Source: VAXT01 sp963698015
GTDB lineage: Bacteria; Actinomycetota; Thermoleophilia; Gaiellales; Gaiellaceae
Length of the DNA stretch: 64,000 nt
Assembly: GCA_963698015.1 (NCBI GenBank)
Contig: OY969109.1
Location: forward strand, 248,001-312,000
Direction: 5' to 3'
Shown here piece after piece: positions 17,413 to 25,005 of the stretch (its first letter is position 1; each line of letters opens with the position of its first letter). The notes under the pieces were generated by a model. That model saw nothing but the letters and a program-made list of their open reading frames with translations. It had not been told where the DNA came from and ran no database searches. A program made the translations under genes and the position numbers.

Positions 17413-17877
17413 ATGACCGACGTTGTTCTGACCCCCGAACAGGAACGCCTAGCTCTCGCCATCAACGACATGCGTCAGGCGGCGGCCGCCGCGCGACTCC
17501 TGAATCAACAAGCCGACGGCCACGCTCGCCGCGCTCTGGAGACGGCGATCTCAGTCTGTTACGCGCGCCCATGGCTCCCGTCGAACCTTGGCGGCAAGCT
17601 CAGAGACAAGTGGCGGCCAGCCGATGCCCCCGATCGAGACCTGCACAAGCGTCTGCTGAATCTCCGCCATAAGACGTACGCGCACACGGATCCGGCAGGT
17701 GGCCGCAAAGGGCTGGCGCATATCGAACCCGCCGAGAACGTCCTCGGCATCGGGGAGCAATGGATGCCGCTGCGTCCCGGCGAACTGCCAGCGATCGCCG
17801 ATCTCTGTGACCGACAGGCAGCCCGCTTCAGAGAAGCGCTCGTCAATGAGATCGACGCGGCGCAGAACGCGGTCTAG
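17413..17877 (+). CDS. Possible HEPN-domain protein (AbiU2-like motif)
   Basis: 154 residues, ATG 17413 (MTDVVLTPEQERLALAINDM), predicted almost all helical. LLNLRHKTYAHTD at 81-93 contains R85-x5-H91, fitting the Rx4-6H signature of HEPN RNases, and the flanking pattern resembles the 'LRxKxxAHxD' stretch of AbiU2-type abortive-infection proteins. What is seen is the motif and the helical context; the family call and any toxin or anti-phage role are inference. It lies at the attL end of the integrated element and converges with the integrase remnant, sharing CTAG at the stops. Confidence 0.5.
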   Translation: MTDVVLTPEQERLALAINDMRQAAAAARLLNQQADGHARRALETAISVCYARPWLPSNLGGKLRDKWRPADAPDRDLHKRLLNLRHKTYAHTDPAGGRKGLAHIEPAENVLGIGEQWMPLRPGELPAIADLCDRQAARFREALVNEIDAAQNAV

Positions 17878-18122
17878 GTGCCCTCTGCTTCCACGGCCCG
17901 TTCAAGCTCGACTTCGAGTGCGTCAAGCCGTCCCGCGATCCCAGCCTGAGCGCCGTCGAGCAGCGTGCCGTAGTGACGCTCGATCATCGCGACTGAGGTT
18001 CCCATTACCCGCGCAAGTTCGAACACAGTCACACCGGCAGCGAGCGCGTTCGAAGCGAACGTCGAACGCAGGTCATACGGGCGAGTCGGTTCGGCAACGC
18101 CGGACGCTTCAATCGCCGGCGT
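17874..18122 (-). pseudogene. Tyrosine recombinase (integrase), C-terminal remnant
   Basis: Minus-strand frame without a start codon. About 80 residues including PTRPYDLRSTFASNALAAGV, ELARVMGTSVAMIERHYGTL and a tail GAQAGIAGRLDALEVELE, stop TAG at 17876-17874. RPYDLR holds the second catalytic arginine, and the Y of ERHYGTL is the expected nucleophile. An in-frame TGA at 18125-18123 and a change of sequence identity immediately upstream show that the N-terminal three quarters are lost. This explains how the element entered tRNA-Arg, and it is now inactive. Confidence 0.8.
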
Positions 18123-18278
18123 TCACGCGATCGCGGTTCCGTTTCCGCCATGCTCGGGTCGCTTCCACCCGCAGGCACGGCACCCCGCGTAAAGGCGACC
18201 GCCCTGCGGAGGGTTTGGTCGAAACTCCGAGACTTTCTTCATCTCGCCGCACGTCGTGCATGTTTTCCGCTCAGTCAA
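18109..18278 (-). pseudogene. HNH-endonuclease-type zinc ribbon, N-terminal remnant
   Basis: TTG 18278 opens LTERKTCTTCGEMKKVSEFR, then GGRLYAGCRACGWKR. The two CxxC pairs and the KxCxxCGExKxxxEF pattern match the N-terminal treble clef of phage-type HNH/endonuclease VII proteins, similar to the gene at 24493-24906 (KRCGSCRVLKSLDEF). The as-read frame stops at 18123 (51 aa). One base over, the frame continues VEATRAWRKRNRDRVNAGD to 18109, more like the family, implying a frameshift. The fragment abuts the integrase remnant, so a deletion probably fused them. Confidence 0.55.
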
Positions 18279-18376
18279 CGTGTAACTCGCGAGAACTTAG
18301 CGCGGGGTGAGCCAGGAGAGGGACCAAAAAACCACAGGACTCGACTCGAAGAACGCGGGCCGATGCCGATAGGGTG

Positions 18377-19054
18377 ATGCAGCCGGCCGCGCCGAATCGG
18401 CGCAATAATGTGCGTCTGGTGTCTGCATGGGCGACAGTGGTGTTGGCCCTCGGTGTCGCGGTGATAACCACACTGGCGGGCTTGACAGGGGCTTACCTTC
18501 AACGTCTCACTGCGAAAGACCAGCTGGTCCACGAGGAGACCGAACCGTGGAGAAAGGTGCTTGTCGAGACGACCGGCGCTTATATCGACGCATGGCACGA
18601 ATTCCGGTCATTCCTTCGCTCACGGTCAATCGAATCCGACGAGGCGCTCCCGTTCGATGCGAAGGCAAAGGAGCAGATAGAACCCCTCGGCACGAAATGT
18701 GCTCAAACGATCGACAAAGTCATGCTTGCCTTTGGGAAGACCACGGAGTGCGGCAAGGCCGCCGCGCAGCTCGACGAGGAGATTTGGGACCTTAAGCAAG
18801 TCGTGCTTAAGACCCCGACTGGATGGGACGCGACAACGAAGTGCAAGATTGCCGGTTTGCTCAACGCGGTCAACGACGCACACAAGGAGTTCGTGGAGAA
18901 GGCTCATATCGCGTGCCAACCGATACGTTGGCAAGAACCTACGGGAGAAACGACCACCAAAACGCCCGCGCGCGGCGGCATTGAGCTTGGCAGTTCGGGT
19001 CCGGGCCTCGGCGGCTCGCCTTTGCCTTTGCCTTTGCCAGGCGACGTTCTTTGA
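18377..19054 (+). CDS. Membrane protein of unknown function in integrated element
   Basis: 225 residues from ATG 18377 (a GTG lies one codon earlier). One N-terminal transmembrane helix (SAWATVVLALGVAVITTLAG, about 16-35) is followed by a helical, charged domain with cysteines (GTKCAQ, TECGKAA, TKCKIAG, IACQP) and a low-complexity Gly/Pro tail GSPLPLPLPGDVL encoded by repeated GCCTTT hexamers. No family recognised. Codon use is more A/T-tolerant than in the neighbouring core genes, fitting its position inside the element. Confidence 0.5.
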   Translation: MQPAAPNRRNNVRLVSAWATVVLALGVAVITTLAGLTGAYLQRLTAKDQLVHEETEPWRKVLVETTGAYIDAWHEFRSFLRSRSIESDEALPFDAKAKEQIEPLGTKCAQTIDKVMLAFGKTTECGKAAAQLDEEIWDLKQVVLKTPTGWDATTKCKIAGLLNAVNDAHKEFVEKAHIACQPIRWQEPTGETTTKTPARGGIELGSSGPGLGGSPLPLPLPGDVL

Positions 19055-19425
19055 GAACGCGGCTGGAACACCAGCTCTGTAGCAATGCCGCGGAGACAAG
19101 CTGACGCTTGGATCAGTCCGTGCCGAAACGATCTTGGACCGAGAGCCGTGACCTTCGGTTGAGGCTTCGCCGGGAGCACGGCGTGCCGTTCGCGTCGAAG
19201 GATTGGCCATGTGGACGCAACACTCCGCGGCGAAGCCTCCGTGTTGCCGTCTAGCGGTCTCCCGTGTCTCCGAGACCAAGTCGTTCAAGGCTGTTGTCCG
19301 TGGCGGGCAGCGCGCCGTGAGCGCGTCTAGGCGCGCCTGCAACTGGCAGGGCCGCCGATCGCCCGGAAGCCGTGTATCGATGCGGGTTTGAGTGCCTTCG
19401 CGTCGATCGGCAAATCGCCCGAAAT
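19055..19425. other. Element segment without a supported gene
   Basis: 370 bp between the membrane protein and attR. Both strands have only short frames without family-like patterns or good start signals. It lies within the integrated element and may be the remnant of deleted cargo. Nothing else is seen in it. Confidence 0.4.
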
Positions 19426-19470
19426 GGCCTTCTAAGCCGTTGGTCGGGGGTTCGAATCCCTCCAGGCGCA
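19426..19470 (+). repeat. attR: displaced 3' fragment of tRNA-Arg
   Basis: Exact 45-bp copy of the tRNA-Arg(TCT) 3' part. It lacks a D-arm and 5' acceptor strand, so it is not a functional tRNA. It marks the right end of the element. Confidence 0.88.
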
Positions 19471-19619
19471 CCTCGGCTCCCTGGCCGGCCTGGACGCTTC
19501 GCGTCCGGCCTCGCGCCGCTGCGCACCCTCCTGCCAACGGGCCGTGCGGCGCAGCACTGTCCCCCCGGCATACGGGCACGCAGCGACGCGCCAGGAAGCC
19601 GAGGAACAGTTCGTTCTAG

Positions 19620-20222
19620 CTATCCGCGGGCGCCGAAGTCGGCGGTCACGATCGTGACTGCATGGCCGCCGAACGTGCCGCGGGCGGAAGCGAAGTGCAC
19701 GGCCCCGATTCCGATCTCCCGCCACTCGGGGGCAAGGATGTTCTGCCGGTGCGGCGGGCTCCCCATCCACGCGCGCACCGCACTGGCCGCACTCGTGTCG
19801 GGCGTCTCCCAGAGAATGTTCTCGCCCACCGACCAGGAGCCGCGGCCCATCGGATAGAAGCGCTCGATTCGCTTCCAGAACGGTGCGCCGTTCAGCGACT
19901 CGTGCTCGAAGAATCCCTGGACCCCCATCTCGCGTGAGTGGTACGCCGCCGCGGCGTCGAGTCCCCGCGAGATCCGGAGCGGCCGCAAGCCCCGGGCGCC
20001 CCGCTGCGCGTTGATGCGCGCGACGACGTCGAGCTCGAGCGCCCTCAGGCCGTTGTCGGCTTTCCTGGGACGCGCCGGAAGCGAGCGAACCGCGGCGTGC
20101 TGCAGGAAGAGGCCGAGCTTCTGCAGCCGTGGAACCTGCATCGCGTGCGGGCGCGCTTCGGCCTGCTGCGCGGAACCGAGCAGCAAGATCGAAAGGGCGC
20201 CGGCCGCAAGGAACGTGCGCAT
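19620..20222 (-). CDS. Secreted CAP-domain (SCP/PR-1) protein
   Basis: 200 residues, ATG 20222. Signal peptide MRTFLAAGALSILLLGSAQQ, a linker, then the CAP domain: ARINAQRGARGLRPLRISRG, YHSREMGVQGFFEHESLNG (first His/Glu cavity residues), WSVGENILW (Glu), RAWMGSPPHRQNILAPEWRE (second His) and GGHAVTIVTADF. These are the conserved CAP signature motifs, known from extracellular proteins of varied function. It is one of two CAP proteins in this window. Confidence 0.88.
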   Translation of the reverse strand: MRTFLAAGALSILLLGSAQQAEARPHAMQVPRLQKLGLFLQHAAVRSLPARPRKADNGLRALELDVVARINAQRGARGLRPLRISRGLDAAAAYHSREMGVQGFFEHESLNGAPFWKRIERFYPMGRGSWSVGENILWETPDTSAASAVRAWMGSPPHRQNILAPEWREIGIGAVHFASARGTFGGHAVTIVTADFGARG

Positions 20223-20274
20223 ACGACCGTGATCGGTGCGCCCGCACGCCCGGCTTCAGCCCGAACGAGTGATT

Positions 20275-21339
20275 TCAGATGGTCGCGGCCTGGCCCTGCC
20301 GCGCGCGCCGGTGCTGGAACCACGCGATCAGGAGCACCTGGATCGTTCCCGCGACCGGGATCGCGGCCAGCGCACCGAGCACGCCGGCGAGCTCTGCCCC
20401 GATCAGCACCGAAACGAGGATCACGAGCGGCGACAGCCGAACGGTCCTGCTGTAGACGAGCGGCTGCAGGAGATGGTTCTCGAGCTGCTGGTACACGATG
20501 AAGAAGACGATCAGGACGATCCCGGCGACGATCGAGTGGATGAACCCGACCGCCGAGACGAGGATCGCCGCGAGGGTCGCGCCTGCCAGCGGGATCAGGT
20601 CGAGGATCGCCACCAGCAGGCCCAGCGCCACCGCGTACGGCACTCCGAGGATGAGCATGACGATCGTCGACGAGATCCCGGCGATCACGCTGATCAGCAG
20701 GTTCCCGGTCACGTACCCGCCGACGGTCCTGTAGATCTGCTGCCCGACGCCGCGCCAGTGCGCGCGCGACGACTCGGGCAGAAGCGTGAAGAAGCGGTCG
20801 ACCCAAACCGGCCCCTCGAGCAGCATGAAGACGGTCATGAAGACGATCGTCACCGTGGCGACGATCGCCGTCACGATCCCCTTCGTGATCGCGACCGCGG
20901 TGCCGGTGAAGCCGAGCAGCTTGCTCGCGCCGCCGTTCTCGAGCTGGTCGCGGACGCGCTGGGTGATGTGGTACTTGGACTCGAGGAACCCGAGTCGCCC
21001 GCGCCGGTGCGTGATGTCGTCCACGTAGCCGGGGAGCGCCTGCGCGAAGCCGTTCACCTCGTGGACAAGCGTCGGGACGAAGAGCGCTCCGAGAGCGGCC
21101 AGACAGGCGAGCGTGAGCAGCACCGTGATCGCGGTCGCCGCCCCGCGGCGCCGCACGCCGTGACGTTGGAACCAGTCCACCGCCGGATTGAGCGCCAGCG
21201 TGAGGAAGACCGCGATCAGGATCCACGTGATGATGTGCCGCGCGATCCAGATGATCTCGAGCAGGAGCGCGACCGCGATCGCGATCCCGAGCACCGCAAG
21301 GACCGTCGTGGCCCGGAACCGGACGAGGCGCTCCTCCAC
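20275..21339 (-). CDS. AI-2E family transporter (PerM-like permease)
   Basis: 354 residues from GTG 21339 (VEERLVRFRATTVLAVLG). About eight transmembrane helices in the AI-2E pattern: an N-terminal pair, FLTLALNPAVDWFQRHGVRR, a soluble loop, then the conserved C-terminal block AILDLIPLAGATLAAILVSA and FFIVYQQLENHLLQPLVYSR. The PYxG-type motif is replaced by DLIPLAG. Family members are implicated in autoinducer-2 or Na+/H+ export; the substrate here is not determinable. Confidence 0.9.
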   Translation of the reverse strand: MEERLVRFRATTVLAVLGIAIAVALLLEIIWIARHIITWILIAVFLTLALNPAVDWFQRHGVRRRGAATAITVLLTLACLAALGALFVPTLVHEVNGFAQALPGYVDDITHRRGRLGFLESKYHITQRVRDQLENGGASKLLGFTGTAVAITKGIVTAIVATVTIVFMTVFMLLEGPVWVDRFFTLLPESSRAHWRGVGQQIYRTVGGYVTGNLLISVIAGISSTIVMLILGVPYAVALGLLVAILDLIPLAGATLAAILVSAVGFIHSIVAGIVLIVFFIVYQQLENHLLQPLVYSRTVRLSPLVILVSVLIGAELAGVLGALAAIPVAGTIQVLLIAWFQHRRARQGQAATI

Positions 21340-21388
21340 GTCAAGGCAGGATCACGGCGGCGTCGGACGGCCCGTGTAACGGAGGCCA

Positions 21389-21459
21389 AGCGGGCGGCGG
21401 GGATCGAACCCGCGCGACTGGCTTGGAAGGCCAGGGCTCTACCACTGAGCTACGCCCGC
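21389..21459 (-). tRNA. tRNA-Gly (anticodon TCC)
   Basis: 71 nt. Acceptor GCGGGCG pairs with CGCCCGC, discriminator T; anticodon arm CTGGC-CTTCCAA-GCCAG gives TCC; T-arm GCGGG-TTCGATC-CCCGC. It reads GGA. No CCA encoded. Confidence 0.95.
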
Positions 21460-21485
21460 GTGCGCATAGCGTAGCGTCCACTTCC

Positions 21486-22271
21486 GTGCACGATCCCTAC
21501 GCCTGGCCGCTCGACTTCGAGGCGCTGATCTTCGTTCCGGCGCTCGCGCTCGGGTACGTGCTCCTCGTTCGGCGCCATCAGACGGAACGCTGGCGGGTCA
21601 CCTGCTTCGTGGCCGGGCTCGGACTGATCCTGGCCGTCTTCGTCACGCCGCTCCACCCGATCGCGCTCCACTATCTGCTCTCGATCCACCTGCTCCAGAA
21701 CGTCGTCCTGGCCGAGTGGGCTCCGGCGCTCTGCGTCATCGGGCTGCCGGCTGCGATCCGCGGACCGCGGCCGCTCACGCACCCGGTTGTCGCCCTGCCG
21801 CTCTGGGCCGGGACCTACTTCGTCTGGCACATCCCGGCCGTGTACGACGCAGCCCTTCGGCACCAGGGCTCGCTGCTGCACGTCGAGCACCTCTCCTACT
21901 TCCTCACTGGATGCCTCTTCTGGTGGCCCGTGCTGCGCGACGAGCCTCATCGGCTCACGGCCGGAGCCCGGGCGATGTACGTCTTCGCGGCGTTCGTCGT
22001 CGCGAGCCCGCTCGGGCTGCTGCTCGCGCTGATCCCGCGGGCCGTCTACGACTACTACGTGCAGGCCCCCCGGCTCTGGGGGCTCTCGCCGCTGACCGAC
22101 CAGCAGATCGGCGGCGGCGCGATGGCGCTCGAGCAGGCGGCCGTGCTGTTCGCCGTCGGGACGTGGTACTTCCTGCGCTTCCTGTCCAGCGAGGCGCGCG
22201 CCGACACCTTCCGAACGCTGGGCACGCCTCCGTCCGTACAATCACCACGGGAGATGAGTGATGGACGCTGA
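21486..22271 (+). CDS. ctaG: Cytochrome c oxidase assembly factor CtaG-like membrane protein
   Basis: About 261 residues from GTG 21486 (VHDPYAWPLDFEALIFVPAL). Seven hydrophobic helices with the caa3_CtaG pattern: LHYLLSIHLLQNVVLAEWAP, LPLWAGTYFVWHIPAVYDAA, HVEHLSYFLTGCLFWWPVL. The conserved histidines in HLLQN, WHIP and HVEH are typical of the copper-delivery family. It is followed by two small membrane proteins and a CopC-CopD fusion, all on the same strand with overlapping ends, consistent with a copper/oxidase maturation operon. Confidence 0.88.
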   Translation: MHDPYAWPLDFEALIFVPALALGYVLLVRRHQTERWRVTCFVAGLGLILAVFVTPLHPIALHYLLSIHLLQNVVLAEWAPALCVIGLPAAIRGPRPLTHPVVALPLWAGTYFVWHIPAVYDAALRHQGSLLHVEHLSYFLTGCLFWWPVLRDEPHRLTAGARAMYVFAAFVVASPLGLLLALIPRAVYDYYVQAPRLWGLSPLTDQQIGGGAMALEQAAVLFAVGTWYFLRFLSSEARADTFRTLGTPPSVQSPREMSDGR

Positions 22272-22542
22272 GCTCGTCCGTCAGCGAGCCCGGGCCAGGA
22301 CCAGGCACTCGTGGCGGAACACTGCGGTCTCTTCGCTGGGCCCGCTGACCGCGCTCGCCGGCCTCGCCTGGGCGCTCGTCCAGCCGTACCGGATCACGTT
22401 GCTCGACCCCGACAAGCACAGCTTCTGGTACCTCGCCGTCCAGCCGCCGCTGCTCGTCATGCTCGTCGGCGCGCTGTTCCACTTCTGGGTCGTCCCGGGC
22501 CTGCTCTCCGACCTGGAAGAAGCGGAGGAGCGGACAACGTAG
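22261..22542 (+). CDS. Small membrane protein in copper cluster
   Basis: 93 residues from ATG 22261, overlapping the ctaG stop. Two transmembrane helices (about 21-42 and 58-80: LGPLTALAGLAWALVQPYRI and QPPLLVMLVGALFHFWVVPG) and an acidic C-terminus LLSDLEEAEERTT. No family recognised. Position within the ctaG-copCD run suggests a role in the same system. Confidence 0.65.
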   Translation: MDAELVRQRARARTRHSWRNTAVSSLGPLTALAGLAWALVQPYRITLLDPDKHSFWYLAVQPPLLVMLVGALFHFWVVPGLLSDLEEAEERTT

Positions 22543-23121
22543 ATGGAGCCGCCGGCCGAGGTCGTCCATTGGATGTTCGGTGTCGGCTTTCTCTTCCTCG
22601 GCCTCTGCCTGCTTGCTGAGGCGATCATCGGGCGCGAGGTGTGGCGTCGACGCGCGTGGCGGGCGTACCTCTGGCCCGGCATCGCCTTCCTGATGGGCGT
22701 CCTGATGTGGCCGGTGATGGTCTTCTACACGAGCTCGGCGATCCACATGCTCGCGCACAGCGCGTGGGCGCAGGTGCTGATGCTCGTCGGCGGCGCGCAG
22801 CTCGGGCTCGTGCGGGGCAAGCTGCACAACCCGCTCTGGGAGCTGACGCTGCCGCTCGCGCTCCTCGTCTCCGGCTCCGCCTTTCTGATCCACGAGCAGA
22901 ACCCGTGGCTCTTCTCCCGCTCCGCCTTTCTGCACCACGCGCTCGGGTGGACGATGCTCATCGGCACAGTGATCACGCTCGGCCGCGCCGCGCAGCCCCG
23001 GTCACCGGTGTTCAACGCGGGGTTCGCCGTCATGATCGTCGCCGTCGCCGCGCTGCTCTTCTGCGACCGGAACGTCGCGCCGATCTTCGGTCACCTGTCC
23101 CCGCTCGCCGGCGGGCGATGA
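22543..23121 (+). CDS. Multi-pass membrane protein in copper cluster
   Basis: 192 residues from ATG 22543, directly abutting the previous stop. About six helices. Histidines and methionines line the helices (FGVGFLFLGLCLLAEAIIG, SSAIHMLAHSAWAQVLMLVG, SAFLHHALGWTMLIGTVITL), a pattern often seen in copper-handling membrane proteins, although metal binding is inference. The stop overlaps the next start as ATGA. Confidence 0.7.
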   Translation: MEPPAEVVHWMFGVGFLFLGLCLLAEAIIGREVWRRRAWRAYLWPGIAFLMGVLMWPVMVFYTSSAIHMLAHSAWAQVLMLVGGAQLGLVRGKLHNPLWELTLPLALLVSGSAFLIHEQNPWLFSRSAFLHHALGWTMLIGTVITLGRAAQPRSPVFNAGFAVMIVAVAALLFCDRNVAPIFGHLSPLAGGR

Positions 23122-24437
23122 GGGCGAAGGCGCTAGCGGCGGCGGTCCTCGTCGCGCTCGCGCTGCCGACCTCCGCGCTCGCCCACGCCGTCCTGCTCGA
23201 GCGCGTGCCGACCTACGGCGCCCGGCTTGCCACGGCTCCGCGCTCGATATCGCTCCAGTTCGACCAGTCCGTCGACGCCTTCGCAAACTCGATCGATGTG
23301 CGCAGCTCCAGCGGGAAGGTCGTCACGGCCGGCCCGGCGCGCACGACGGACAGCAGCCGCAGGGTGATCGTCCCGCTGCGCCAGCTGCCGAAGGGCGCCT
23401 ACACGGTCCGCTGGCACGTCACCTCCAACGAGGGCCACGTTGTCTCTGGCGTCTACACGTTCGGCGTCCGTGTCAAGCCTCCGCCGCCGACCGAGGCTTA
23501 CGGCGCCGGCGGGCCGACGAAGTTCGAGTACGTCGCCAAGTGGGGCTACTTCGTGGGGCTGGCGCTGCTGGTGGGTGGGCTTGCGTTCCGGCTGCTCGTG
23601 CTCCGTGGGCGCACCGTCACGCCGGCGCTCGAGCGGCGCTTCTACTGGGTCGTCGGGGCGGGGGTCGTGGGCAGCATCGAGCTCGGTGTCCTCGGGTTCA
23701 TCCTGCGGGCTGCCGACGCGTTCCAGCTTCCGCTCGGCCAGCTCATCTACGGCGACCTGTCCCCGCTCGCGCGCGGCACGCGGTTCGGGACGGCGTTCAT
23801 CGCGATGACACTCGGCTTCGCCCTGGTCGCGGCGCTCCTCTTCCTGGCCTGGCTCACCGAGCGGACGATCCTGCTCTGGCCCGCGTTCTTCCTCGGGCTC
23901 CTGCTCTGCTCCGGCCTGTCGCTGTCGGGGCACTCGGCCGTCGACGTCGGATCCACGTGGAAGTCGGAGCTCGCCGACTACGTGCACCTCGTGGCCGCGT
24001 GCTTCTGGGTCGGCGGCCTCGTGATGCTCGCGTTCGTCGTGTGGCCGACGGCGCCGGGACTGCGACGAGACGCTTTCCATCGCTTCTCGCAGCTCGCGGC
24101 CGTCCTTGTCGGGGCAATGGTGCTGGCCGGCGCCTATCTCGCGTACGACCGGCTGCCCAAGGTCGCGGATCTCTGGCAGGTCCGCTACGGGCAGGTGCTG
24201 CTGATCAAGAGCTCGCTGGTCGTGCTCGCCCTGTCGTGGGGCGCGCTGCACCACTTCGTCGTGGCGCCGGCGCTGGAACGCGGCCGAGGAGTCGGCTCGC
24301 GGGCCGTCGCGCGAAGCCTGCGCGGCGAGAGCGCAGTCGCGATCGCGATCCTCCTCGTCGTGGCGGTGCTCGTCGATGCGAACCCGCCGGCGAAGTCGGT
24401 GAAACAGCCGGTTCCAACGTCAGCTGTAAAGCGGTAA
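23118..24437 (+). CDS. CopC-CopD fusion copper resistance/uptake protein
   Basis: 439 residues, ATG 23118. Signal peptide MRAKALAAAVLVALALPTSA, cleaved just before HAVLLERVPTYGARLATAPR, placing the CopC copper-binding histidine at the mature N-terminus. The CopC domain continues to VSGVYTFGVRV (about 125), including RWHVTSNEGHVVSG with the second His. The rest is a CopD membrane domain with about eight helices including LCSGLSLSGHSAV and ADYVHLVAACFWVGGLVML. Fusion of the two is known in Gram-positives. It probably moves copper across the membrane for oxidase assembly, working with CtaG. Confidence 0.9.
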   Translation: MRAKALAAAVLVALALPTSALAHAVLLERVPTYGARLATAPRSISLQFDQSVDAFANSIDVRSSSGKVVTAGPARTTDSSRRVIVPLRQLPKGAYTVRWHVTSNEGHVVSGVYTFGVRVKPPPPTEAYGAGGPTKFEYVAKWGYFVGLALLVGGLAFRLLVLRGRTVTPALERRFYWVVGAGVVGSIELGVLGFILRAADAFQLPLGQLIYGDLSPLARGTRFGTAFIAMTLGFALVAALLFLAWLTERTILLWPAFFLGLLLCSGLSLSGHSAVDVGSTWKSELADYVHLVAACFWVGGLVMLAFVVWPTAPGLRRDAFHRFSQLAAVLVGAMVLAGAYLAYDRLPKVADLWQVRYGQVLLIKSSLVVLALSWGALHHFVVAPALERGRGVGSRAVARSLRGESAVAIAILLVVAVLVDANPPAKSVKQPVPTSAVKR

Positions 24438-24441
24438 TCAG

Positions 24442-24516
24442 TCGGGGTGGCCGGATTCGAACCGGCGACTTCTGCGTCCCAAACGCAGCACTCTAACCAG
24501 ACTGAGCTACACCCCG
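24442..24516 (-). tRNA. tRNA-Pro (anticodon TGG)
   Basis: 75 nt. Acceptor CGGGGTG/CACCCCG, discriminator A; anticodon arm CTGCG-TTTGGGA-CGCAG gives TGG; T-arm GCCGG-TTCGAAT-CCGGC. Its first 24 nt are also the last codons of the upstream HNH gene on the same strand. Confidence 0.95.
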
Positions 24517-24906
24517 TCGCTCGAAAGAGCGTACAGCGTGGCAGTTCGCGCAGACAAGTTCGCACTTCTGGATCTCCGCCAGGATCAACGCCTTGTTATG
24601 TCGGCTCACCAAAGAGCTGACGTCGTCGAGTTTTTCGAACCCGGGCATGTGGTCCCAGGACATCGCGGCGTGGTGGAAGGTTGAGCCGCAGTCCGCGCAC
24701 GGCGTGCTCGACTTGAGATCGCGATACCACGCGACCATTCGCTGGTGCTGGAGGCGTTTCTGCGCAAGACGCCTCTCGCGTGTCCGACGGTGATACTTGC
24801 GGTCGTAGCGCCGCCGGCATGGTTTGCACCACGTCTGACGTCCTCGACCCCGTCGGTGGAACTCGTCGAGTGACTTCAGCACGCGGCAGCTTCCACACCG
24901 TTTCAT
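24493..24906 (-). CDS. HNH endonuclease-like protein ending inside tRNA-Pro
   Basis: 137 residues from ATG 24906. An N-terminal treble-clef ribbon KRCGSCRVLKSLDEFHRRGR...WCKPCRRRYDRKY is followed by a basic helix and an HNH-type core: STPCADCGSTFHHAAMSWDH (C-x2-C, then DH), then KALILAEIQKCELVCANCHA with C-x2-C-H. This arrangement resembles phage T4 endonuclease VII/HNH proteins. The last residues RRGVAQSG and the stop are read from the tRNA-Pro 5' end. Known members cut DNA; the function of this chromosomal copy, and whether it is domesticated, is unknown. Confidence 0.75.
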   Translation of the reverse strand: MKRCGSCRVLKSLDEFHRRGRGRQTWCKPCRRRYDRKYHRRTRERRLAQKRLQHQRMVAWYRDLKSSTPCADCGSTFHHAAMSWDHMPGFEKLDDVSSLVSRHNKALILAEIQKCELVCANCHAVRSFERRGVAQSG

Positions 24907-25005
24907 GACTCCGATTCTAGGCTCGGATTCGGACGAATGTTGTCCTGCTTGCCAACAGTAGCCGTGTCCATTTGGACGAGCCCACACACACGCTAGGCTC
25001 GGCCG

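Larger units (their letters stand above)
17287..19470. mobile_element. Decayed integrative element in tRNA-Arg(TCT)
   Basis: About 2.14 kb between 45-bp direct repeats at 17287-17331 and 19426-19470. It contains a possible HEPN protein (+), an integrase C-terminal remnant (-), an HNH/zinc-ribbon N-terminal remnant (-) and a membrane protein of unknown function (+). Internal AT content is visibly higher than in the neighbours, consistent with foreign origin. The absence of a full integrase and replication genes indicates a relic that has undergone internal deletion. Confidence 0.8.

Noticed and set aside
19426..19470. A second tRNA-Arg gene
   Set aside because: It lacks the D-arm and 5' acceptor strand; it is the displaced attR fragment.
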